DNA of 13,169 bases from the NCBI GenBank assembly GCA_038232215.1, contig JBBSIG010000057.1, positions 1 to 13,169 on the forward strand, given 5' to 3'. The stretch is from JBBSIG01 sp038232215. Its GTDB lineage: Bacteria; Actinomycetota; Thermoleophilia; Gaiellales; Gaiellaceae. The position numbers and the translations under genes were made by a program. The notes under the pieces are model-generated. The model made no database searches. It had not been told where the DNA came from and worked only from the letters and a program-made list of their open reading frames with translations. The first letter of the stretch is position 1. Every line of letters begins with the position of its first letter. Shown piece by piece: positions 6,838 through 12,576 of this stretch.

Positions 6838-7958
6838 GGATCCGCTCCGTCGAGGCGATTCCGGTCGGCTACCCCGAGCCGAACGACGACAACCGCACCC
6901 GCCACGTCTGCCTGGTCAAGCTGACCGGCGACGACGGCCAGGTCGGCTGGGGAGAGGCAGTCACCTACTGGCCCGAGGCCTCGAAGGCGGTGCGGGAGCT
7001 GATCGTCGGAGGCCTCGCGGAGCTCGTGGTCGGGCGCGACCCGGTCGAGAGCGAGTCGATCTGGCGCTCGCTGAAGGAGTACTCCTGGTGGTACGGCGGC
7101 GGCGGCATCGCGTCGATCGCGATCTCGGGGCTCGACATCGCGGTCTGGGACCTGAAGGGCAAGGCGCTCGGGGCGCGCGTGCTCGACCTGCTCGGCGGCC
7201 CGGTCAAGGAGCGCCTGCCGGCGATCGCCTCCGGTCACTGCGCGAAGGCGTCCATCGCCGACCTCGCAGAGGAGGCGGCCCAGTGGCTCTCGACCGGCCT
7301 GCAGGGGCTCAAGGTGGGCTGGGGCAAGAAGGGCGAGGCCAGGCTCGGCTACGAGCACGCCCGCGACCTCGAGTACGTGCGTGCGGTTCGCGAGGCGATC
7401 GGCCCCGAGAAGACGCTGATGATCGACCTCGGCGTCGCGCTCAAGTGGGACGTCACCGAAGCGGTCGAGCGCACCCGGGCGATGGAGGAGTACGACCTCT
7501 ACTGGATCGAGGAGCCGCTCGGGCACTGGAACCCCGACGACTACCGGACGCTACGCGAGAAGACGTCCACCCGGATCGCCTACGGGGAGAAGGAGTTTCA
7601 CCTGGAGGGGATCGAGCGGGTGCTCGCGACCGGGACCTGCGACGTGCTCGGCTTCGACCCCGGGCGAGCGGAAGGGATCACCGGCTTCCGGCACGCGGTC
7701 GAGCGGGTGGAGGCGGCAAAGACGCAGGCGAACGCGCACGCCTGGTCGACGGCGATCGTCTCCGCGGCCAGCCTCGCGATCAGCTGGTCGACTCCCGTCT
7801 GCCGCCAGTTCGAGATCAAGCCCCTGCGCGATGTCGCCCAGCACGAGCTGGTCAGCGCCCCGGTCACGCACGAGGGCGGCTGGATGCCGCAACCGCAGGG
7901 CCCGGGGCTCGGGATCGAGGTCCTGGAGGACGTGGTCGAGCGCTTCCGGCTGGACTGA
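6834..7958 (+). CDS. Enolase superfamily, mandelate racemase subgroup: probable acid-sugar dehydratase
   Basis: A 374-residue enzyme expected to remove water from a sugar acid to give a 2-keto-3-deoxy acid, using Mg2+ to stabilise an enolate. The N-terminal capping domain (about 1-125) includes GWGEA (38-42) and a DIAVWDLKGKALG segment (101-113). The barrel carries metal-ligand candidates D198 (MIDLG), E226/E227 (WIEEPL) and E252 (YGEKEF). The general acid/base pair is D275 (GFDPG) and H302 (NAHAW), with E327 (FEIK) matching the third-acid position of mandelate racemase. The lysine motif is unusual: LKVGWG at 159-164 has one Lys (K160), and its second position is Gly. The first metal ligand is followed by Leu-Gly rather than the frequent x-Asn. 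The start is GTG at 6834, overlapping the lacI-type stop (GTGA). An open frame extends upstream, but only through the regulator gene. Specificity cannot be assigned. Confidence 0.9.
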   Translation: MRIRSVEAIPVGYPEPNDDNRTRHVCLVKLTGDDGQVGWGEAVTYWPEASKAVRELIVGGLAELVVGRDPVESESIWRSLKEYSWWYGGGGIASIAISGLDIAVWDLKGKALGARVLDLLGGPVKERLPAIASGHCAKASIADLAEEAAQWLSTGLQGLKVGWGKKGEARLGYEHARDLEYVRAVREAIGPEKTLMIDLGVALKWDVTEAVERTRAMEEYDLYWIEEPLGHWNPDDYRTLREKTSTRIAYGEKEFHLEGIERVLATGTCDVLGFDPGRAEGITGFRHAVERVEAAKTQANAHAWSTAIVSAASLAISWSTPVCRQFEIKPLRDVAQHELVSAPVTHEGGWMPQPQGPGLGIEVLEDVVERFRLD

Positions 7959-7964
7959 GCCGGG

Positions 7965-8008
7965 GGTTTTCGTCGGCTTCGGCGGCGGCCGCGCCGCTCC
8001 CGAAAACC
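7965..8008. terminator. Bidirectional hairpin between convergent genes
   Basis: GGTTTTCG (7965-7972) pairs perfectly with CGAAAACC (8001-8008), and inside it GCGGCG (7982-7987) pairs with CGCCGC (7992-7997) around a GCCG loop. Because the outer arms carry TTTT and AAAA, each strand has a T-run next to a GC-rich inner stem. It starts 7 nt after the dehydratase stop and faces the convergent SDR gene, which fits a two-way terminator. Confidence 0.6.
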
Positions 8009-8023
8009 AGGGTCTGACCCTGG
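8007..8023. repeat. Perfect 17-nt palindrome, REP-like
   Basis: CCAGGGT-CTG-ACCCTGG: 7-bp perfect arms around 3 nt, directly abutting the preceding hairpin (sharing CC at 8007-8008). Small palindromes with a GGGTCTGACCC-type core are a recurring kind of intergenic repeat in bacterial genomes. With one copy in the window it cannot be shown to be repetitive, and it could equally be a second terminator stem. Confidence 0.45.
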
Positions 8024-8070
8024 GTCGCGTCCCGGCAGGACGTGTCCTCTGTGACGAAAGCGTGCCGATT

Positions 8071-8086
8071 CCTCCACAGATGGAGG
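8071..8086. terminator. Small hairpin downstream of the SDR gene
   Basis: CCTCCA (8071-8076) and TGGAGG (8081-8086) pair perfectly around CAGA. It lies 13 nt beyond the SDR stop codon on the minus strand. No T-run follows, so its role as a terminator or 3'-end stabiliser is a guess. Apart from the hairpins listed here, the 141-nt gap 7959-8099 shows nothing I can call. Confidence 0.3.
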
Positions 8087-8099
8087 TCCCCGGGTAGCC

Positions 8100-8852
8100 T
8101 CAGTCCATCACGTAGCCGCCGTCGACGTGCACGGACTGACCGGTCATGTACGAGGAGCCGGGCCCGAGCAGGAACAGGATCACCTCGGCGCACTCGCGCG
8201 GCGAAGCCGAGCGGCCGAGCGGCACGATCCGCTTCCGCGCCTCGTCGAGCGCCTCCGGCGTCGTGCCCCGGATGCGGGCGACGTCGACTAGCACCTTGTC
8301 CTGCATGGGTGTGTCGATGATCCCGGGCAAGACCGCGTTCACGCGCAGACCGCGCGGGCCGTGCGCGTAGGCGAAGCTGCGTGTGACGGAGAGCACAGCC
8401 GCCTTCGACGCCGCGTAGACGGAGACCTCGAGCGTGGCGGCGTGCTTCGCCGCCACGGAGGCCACGTTGACGATCGCGCCGTCGTCCGGGAGCACCCGCA
8501 CGAACGCCTGGCAGAGGAAGAAGAGCGCCTTCGCGTTGACGCCGAGCACGGCGTCCCAGTCCTCCTCCGTCACGTCGTCGGTCGGGACGAGCCGGATCAC
8601 CCCCGCCGCGTTGACGAGGAAGTCGCAGGCGCCCGCGGCCTCGAGCAGGCGCGCGCGGTGCGACACGTCCGTGACGTCGCAGACGACCGTCTCGGCGCCA
8701 GCCTCGGCGACGGCCGCGAGACTCTCTGCCGAGAGGTCGGCCGCGACGACGCCGGCACCGCGCTCGCGGAGGAGGAGCGCGGTCGCCCGGCCGATGCCGC
8801 TTCCGGCACCCGTCACGACCGCGCGCCGACCGAGGGGAAACTCGCTTGACAT
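8100..8852 (-). CDS. Short-chain dehydrogenase/reductase (classical SDR), NAD-type
   Basis: A 250-residue classical SDR, expected to oxidise or reduce a hydroxyl/keto group of a sugar-acid or polyol intermediate. The full set of motifs is present: cofactor glycine motif TGAGSGIG (14-21), D39 at the end of the second beta strand (AADL), which favours NAD(H) over NADP(H), NAAG (81-84), N106, and the catalytic S132, Y146 and K150 (YAASK). The C-terminus GQSVHVDGGYVMD is typical of the family. ATG at 8852 gives the usual N-terminus; only a weak ribosome binding site (GATGG) is seen. The start codon overlaps the -35 hexamer of the divergent SBP2 promoter, so SDR transcription must begin inside 8853-8939, where the 8877-8892 operator lies. 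SDRs acting on 2-keto-3-deoxy acids are known in non-phosphorylative deoxysugar pathways, and this one could follow the dehydratase; that is inference. Confidence 0.93.
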   Translation of the reverse strand: MSSEFPLGRRAVVTGAGSGIGRATALLLRERGAGVVAADLSAESLAAVAEAGAETVVCDVTDVSHRARLLEAAGACDFLVNAAGVIRLVPTDDVTEEDWDAVLGVNAKALFFLCQAFVRVLPDDGAIVNVASVAAKHAATLEVSVYAASKAAVLSVTRSFAYAHGPRGLRVNAVLPGIIDTPMQDKVLVDVARIRGTTPEALDEARKRIVPLGRSASPRECAEVILFLLGPGSSYMTGQSVHVDGGYVMD

Positions 8853-8874
8853 CGACCGGGGACCATCTTACAGT
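8846..8874 (+). promoter_or_regulatory. Sigma70-like promoter of the ABC importer operon
   Basis: TTGACA (8846-8851), a 17-nt spacer, then TACAGT (8869-8874): a perfect -35 hexamer, ideal spacing and a good -10. Transcription would begin near 8881, inside the operator at 8877-8892, giving a leader of about 60 nt to the SBP2 start. It is the best promoter in the window, as expected for a highly expressed binding protein under tight repression. Confidence 0.75.
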
Positions 8875-8876
8875 GG

Positions 8877-8892
8877 CCGGAACCGTTTCCGG
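8877..8892. promoter_or_regulatory. Putative LacI-family operator of the importer operon and SDR
   Basis: CCGGAACCGTTTCCGG matches its reverse complement in 14 of 16 positions and has the central CG of LacI-type operators. It covers the predicted transcription start just after the -10 of the importer promoter, a classic repressor position. A further TTCCGG half-site lies at 8899-8904, 12 nt downstream of the one at 8887-8892. Its core GGAACCGTTTCC agrees with GGAATCGATACC (3808-3819) at 9 of 12 positions. Confidence 0.7.
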
Positions 8893-8939
8893 TTTTGATT
8901 CCGGAGTCAGCGTCCTGCTCTGTGGCAGAAGGGAGTGCA

Positions 8940-9959
8940 ATGCGTAGGAATCGAGGCAAGCTCGCGCTGCTCCTCGCGGTCGTGGCCGCGGGGGCGCTCG
9001 CGGCCGGCGCCTATACGGCCGTACTGAAGGCACCGCCGAAGCCGAACGCCGTCAAGTTCGTGGGCGCCAAGCCGGGGAGCGGCAAGGGCCTCAAGCTCGG
9101 CTACATCTCGCTCGGCGAGTCGGTGCCGTTCGTCCGCCTGGTCTCGAACAGCATCAAGGCGCAGGCGAAGAAGGCCGGCGCGACGCTCGTCTTCTGCGAC
9201 TCGGCGCTCGACGCCGCGAAGGCGCTCGATTGTGCCAAGAGCTTCAAGACCCAGCAGGTGCAGGGCTACCTCAACTTCGACGTCTTCCAGAACGCCTCGA
9301 AGCGCATCTGCCAGGCGGGCCCGCCCGTTCCGGTCGTCGCGATCGACATCCACCAGAGGCCGTGCGAGAAGGCGTTCATGGGCGCGAACAACTCGTACGC
9401 CGGCTACATCGCGGGCGCGGCGCTCGGCAAGTACTTCAAGTCGAAGTTCGGCTGCAAGTACGACTCCTTCGTCTCGCTGGAGTCGACGGCCGCGGGTGTC
9501 GTCAACGAGCAGCGGATGGGCGGCTTCCGGGACGGCTTCTCGGCCTCGTGCGGAAAGATCAAGAACCTGCGCAAGGTGGACGGCGCCGACCGCATCGACC
9601 CGGCGCGGACGAAGTTCGCGGACACGCTGACCGCCCTTCCGGGCCAGAGTCGGATCATCGTCGTCTCGATCAACGACGACGGCATCGAGGGCGCGTTGGC
9701 GGCGGCGAAGACTGCCGGCCGCACGGACGACCTCTACGTGGCCGGACAGGGCGCCGACCCGTCGGCGTGGTGCGAGATCAAGAAGAACAAGCAGTGGATC
9801 GCGGACGCCGCCTACTTCCCGGAGCGCTACGGGGAGATCGGGGTGCCCTATCTGATCAAGCTGATCAAGAAGCAGAAGGTGCCGAAGCTCCTCTACGTCC
9901 CCCACACCGTCGTCAACGGCGCCAACATCGACAAGTTCTACAAGCTCAAGAACTGCTAG
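8940..9959 (+). CDS. Sugar ABC transporter substrate-binding protein (RbsB-like), SBP2
   Basis: Extracytoplasmic sugar-binding protein, 339 residues, first gene of the importer operon. ATG at 8940 follows GAAGGGAG closely. The N-terminus has a basic start (MRRNRGK) and a hydrophobic helix (residues 8-28, LALLLAVVAAG...) without a lipobox Cys. Landmarks match SBP1: PGSGKGLKLGY (45-55), LVFCDS (83-88), VVAIDIHQRPC (132-142), AFMGANNSYAGYIAG (145-159) and IIVVSINDDGIEGALAAAK (239-257). Eight cysteines (86, 98, 124, 142, 172, 204, 278, 339) align one for one with SBP1, including one as the final residue, suggesting a shared set of disulfides outside the cytoplasm. The gene is followed after 66 nt by the ATPase gene, with a small and then a very large hairpin between the two coding regions. 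Confidence 0.95.
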   Translation: MRRNRGKLALLLAVVAAGALAAGAYTAVLKAPPKPNAVKFVGAKPGSGKGLKLGYISLGESVPFVRLVSNSIKAQAKKAGATLVFCDSALDAAKALDCAKSFKTQQVQGYLNFDVFQNASKRICQAGPPVPVVAIDIHQRPCEKAFMGANNSYAGYIAGAALGKYFKSKFGCKYDSFVSLESTAAGVVNEQRMGGFRDGFSASCGKIKNLRKVDGADRIDPARTKFADTLTALPGQSRIIVVSINDDGIEGALAAAKTAGRTDDLYVAGQGADPSAWCEIKKNKQWIADAAYFPERYGEIGVPYLIKLIKKQKVPKLLYVPHTVVNGANIDKFYKLKNC

Positions 9960-9966
9960 TGGTTGC

Positions 9967-9979
9967 TCGGAAACTCCGA
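9967..9979 (+). other. Small hairpin after the SBP2 stop
   Basis: TCGGA (9967-9971) and TCCGA (9975-9979) pair around AAC, 7 nt after the SBP2 stop. Hairpins in this place often protect the binding-protein mRNA or reduce read-through to the translocator genes. The stem is short, so the call is tentative. Confidence 0.3.
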
Positions 9980-10019
9980 TCGACCAGCTAGCGAGAGCGC
10001 GGAGCGCCCTGCCGCCCGC

Positions 10020-10059
10020 CGGACGATGACCGATTCCGCGACGAATCGGTCATCGTCCG
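10020..10059 (+). promoter_or_regulatory. Perfect 17-bp inverted repeat enclosing the ATPase start codon
   Basis: Left arm 10020-10036 (CGGACGATGACCGATTC) and right arm 10043-10059 (GAATCGGTCATCGTCCG) are exact reverse complements around a 6-nt loop, CGCGAC. In RNA this is a very stable hairpin. The ATG at 10026 lies in the left arm, so the hairpin would hide the start codon and its surroundings from the ribosome unless opened. It follows the binding-protein gene, where a drop in expression toward the ATPase and permease is usual. It may also be a DNA site for a dimeric regulator. Confidence 0.75.
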
Positions 10060-11549
10060 CGTTCCGGCTCGAGGCGCGGGGGATCCGGAAGTCCTTCGGC
10101 GGCGTCGAGGTCCTGCACGGGGTGGGGCTCGTCGCCACCGGCGGCTCGGTGCTGGCGCTGCTCGGCGAGAACGGCGCCGGCAAGTCGACGCTCGTGAAGA
10201 TCGTCGCGGGCGACTACAGCCCGGACGCCGGCGAGATCGACGTCGCGGGCGACGTGCGGCCCTCGCTCGACCCGCTGTCCGCACGCCAGCTCGGGATCCG
10301 GATGATCTTCCAGGAGCTGAACGACGCCCCCGCCCTGACCGTCGCCGAGAACATCTCGCTCGGGCGCTGGCCCGGAAACCACGGCGTCGTGAGCTGGCGC
10401 GAGGTGCGCCGGCGCGCGCAACGCGTGCTCGAGGAGCTCGGCGTCGACATCGACCCGGACGCGCCAGTCGGCTCGCTCCGGATCGGCGAGCGGCAGGTGG
10501 TGGAGATCGCCCGTGCGCTCTCGGATGAGGCCCGCTGCCTGATCCTCGACGAGCCCACCGCGGCTCTCTCCGCCCAGGAGGTCGAGCGCCTCTTCACCTT
10601 CATCCACCGTCTGCGCAAGCGCGGCGTGGCTCTCGTCTACATCACGCACCGACTCGACGAGGTGCGTCAGATCGCCGATCGGGTGGAGGTGTTGCGGGAC
10701 GGCGAGGTCGTGCTCGAGGGGAACGTCGCCGAGCTCGACCGCCGCCGCCTCGTGTCGGCCATGGTCGGCCGCACGATCGAGGATGTGCAGCGGCCCCCCG
10801 CTCCGAGCTGGGAGCTCGGCTCGGCACCGGTGCTGCGGTTCACCAGCGCGACGAGCGAGGGCGCGTTCCAGGACGTCGACCTGGAGGTCTTTCCGGGTGA
10901 GGTGGTCGCTCTGTACGGAAAGGTGGGCTCGGGTACCGCCGAGGTGGCCGACGCCGCGTTCGGGACGAGGAGCCTGACGGGCGGCAGCCTCGAGCTCGAC
11001 GGCAAGGAGAGTCGCTTCCACGGGCCGGCGCAGGCGATCGAGGCCGGCGTCGGCCTGCTGCCCGCCGATCGGCAGCGGGAGGGAGCGTTCATGGTGCGGC
11101 CCGTGGCCGAGAACCTGAGCGCGCCGTCGTGGCCACGGCTCGCGCGCCTGCGCACGTTCATCAGCTCGAGGCAGGAGGCGATCGCCTACCGGCGCTGGCA
11201 CGATGCGCTCACCATCCGCTCCCGCAACGACCCCGGCCAGCCGATCGGCACGCTCTCGGGCGGCAACCAGCAGAAGGTCCTGCTCGGCCGCTGGCTCGAG
11301 CGCCGCTCCCGGGTGCTCCTGCTCGTGGAGCCCACCCGGGGAGTCGACGTGGGCGCGCGGCAGGAGATCTACCGCTCGATCCGCTCCCTGAGCTCGGAGG
11401 GGGTGGGGATCCTCATCCCGACGTCCGACTACGAGGAGGTCGTCCAGGTGGCCGATCGGGCGGCCGTGATGGCGCGCGGCCGGATCGTGGCGCGCCTGGA
11501 GGGCGACGAGATCACGACGGAGGAGCTGGCCGAGGCGGCAGGCGGCTGA
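10026..11549 (+). CDS. Sugar ABC transporter ATP-binding protein (RbsA-like, two NBDs in tandem)
   Basis: A 507-residue fused double ATPase powering sugar import at the membrane. NBD1: Walker A GENGAGKST (47-55), signature SLRIGERQ (150-157, where family members mostly have LSIG or LSGG), Walker B LILDEP (172-177), H208 in ITHR. NBD2: degenerate Walker A GKVGSGTAE (298-306, without the usual Gly-Lys-Ser/Thr), intact signature LSGGNQQ (410-416), and Walker B LLLVEP (431-436) with Val434 where Asp is expected. In an RbsA-type pair this leaves one composite site with all residues (NBD1 Walker motifs with NBD2 signature) and one degenerate. ATG at 10026 gives about 15 residues before LEARGIRKSF; an upstream TTG at 9963 is less likely. 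No good ribosome binding site is visible, and the start lies within a hairpin arm. The permease gene follows after 1 nt. Confidence 0.94.
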   Translation: MTDSATNRSSSAFRLEARGIRKSFGGVEVLHGVGLVATGGSVLALLGENGAGKSTLVKIVAGDYSPDAGEIDVAGDVRPSLDPLSARQLGIRMIFQELNDAPALTVAENISLGRWPGNHGVVSWREVRRRAQRVLEELGVDIDPDAPVGSLRIGERQVVEIARALSDEARCLILDEPTAALSAQEVERLFTFIHRLRKRGVALVYITHRLDEVRQIADRVEVLRDGEVVLEGNVAELDRRRLVSAMVGRTIEDVQRPPAPSWELGSAPVLRFTSATSEGAFQDVDLEVFPGEVVALYGKVGSGTAEVADAAFGTRSLTGGSLELDGKESRFHGPAQAIEAGVGLLPADRQREGAFMVRPVAENLSAPSWPRLARLRTFISSRQEAIAYRRWHDALTIRSRNDPGQPIGTLSGGNQQKVLLGRWLERRSRVLLLVEPTRGVDVGARQEIYRSIRSLSSEGVGILIPTSDYEEVVQVADRAAVMARGRIVARLEGDEITTEELAEAAGG

Positions 11550-11550
11550 G

Positions 11551-12573
11551 ATGACCGAGGCGAACGAGCCCACGCAGCTCGCCGCCGGGGAGGCCGCCGC
11601 AGCCGGCCCGGCCGTGCAACAGGCTGCCGACATGGACCGTCGCCGTCGGATCCCCGAGCTGGCGGCGCTCGTCGTCTTCCTGCTCGTCGAGGGCGTCTTC
11701 TTCTCGCTCAAGTCCCCGTACTTCCTGAACTGGGACAACTGGCTGAACATCCTCACCGCGGTCGCGGTCACCGGGATCATCGCGGCACCCGCGACGCTGC
11801 TCCTGATCGCCGGACAGTTCGACCTCTCCGTCGGCTCGGGCACCGCCTTCTGCGGCGTCATCATGGCCTACACGGTCGGGTCGCTGGGCTGGTCGGAGCC
11901 GCTCGGCGTCGTGGTCGTCGTCCTCGCCGGCATCGGCATCGGTCTCGTAAACGGCTTCTTCGTCAACGTCGTGGGGGTGAACGCGCTCATCACGACGCTC
12001 GGGACGCTGGCCGTCCTGCGCGGGCTCGGCAAGGTCATCTCGAACGGTCAGACGCTGATCCTGAACGGCTTCGGCGGGATCGGCACCTCCCGGCCCTTCC
12101 TGAACATCCCCACCCCGGTGCTGATCCTGGCGGCGATCGTGGCCCTGTTCTGGTTCGTCATGCGCTACACCGTGTACGGCCGCTCGATGTACGCGATCGG
12201 GGCGAACCCGGTCGCGGCGCGGCTGACGGGCATCCGCTCCAAGCGCCTGATCTTCGGCGGGTTCGTCCTGTCGGGGCTCTGCGTGGCGCTCAGTGGGCTG
12301 ATCCTCGTCTCGCAGCTCGGCGCGTCGTCGCCGATCGCGGCCACCGGGCTCGAGCTGTCGGTGGTCACCGCCGTCATCCTCGGAGGCGCGAGCCTGGCGG
12401 GCGGGCGCGGGACGATCATCGGCACCGCGCTCGGCCTGCTCATCATCGGCGTGCTCAACAACGGCCTCATCCTGCTGAACGTCGATCCATTCTGGCAGGA
12501 GGTCGCCCAGGGAACGCTCCTGATCGCGGCGGTCTCGTTCGACCAGCTGCGCATCCGTCTCAGCGTCGCGTAA
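11551..12573 (+). CDS. Sugar ABC transporter permease (RbsC-like, BPD_transp_2 family)
   Basis: The membrane channel subunit of the importer, 340 residues, probably working as a homodimer with the RbsA-like ATPase. A soluble Ala/Glu-rich N-terminus of about 33 residues is followed by many hydrophobic segments, for example 36-52, 66-88, 117-138, 188-206, 234-254, 270-300. Family landmarks: GQFDLSVGS (88-96), GRSMYAIGANPVAARLTGI (210-228, the loop that meets the ATPase), GGASLAGGRG (278-287) and a GVLNNGL segment (300-306). ATG at 11551 stands 1 nt after the ATPase stop; a second ATG at residue 28 (MDRRRRIPEL) is an alternative start that would remove the unusual leader. The gene is followed 3 nt later by the VOC gene. 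Confidence 0.94.
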   Translation: MTEANEPTQLAAGEAAAAGPAVQQAADMDRRRRIPELAALVVFLLVEGVFFSLKSPYFLNWDNWLNILTAVAVTGIIAAPATLLLIAGQFDLSVGSGTAFCGVIMAYTVGSLGWSEPLGVVVVVLAGIGIGLVNGFFVNVVGVNALITTLGTLAVLRGLGKVISNGQTLILNGFGGIGTSRPFLNIPTPVLILAAIVALFWFVMRYTVYGRSMYAIGANPVAARLTGIRSKRLIFGGFVLSGLCVALSGLILVSQLGASSPIAATGLELSVVTAVILGGASLAGGRGTIIGTALGLLIIGVLNNGLILLNVDPFWQEVAQGTLLIAAVSFDQLRIRLSVA

Positions 12574-12576
12574 CGC

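Noticed and set aside
10050..11864. 604-codon minus-strand open frame opposite the ATPase
   Set aside because: Antisense shadow of a gene with intact ABC motifs.
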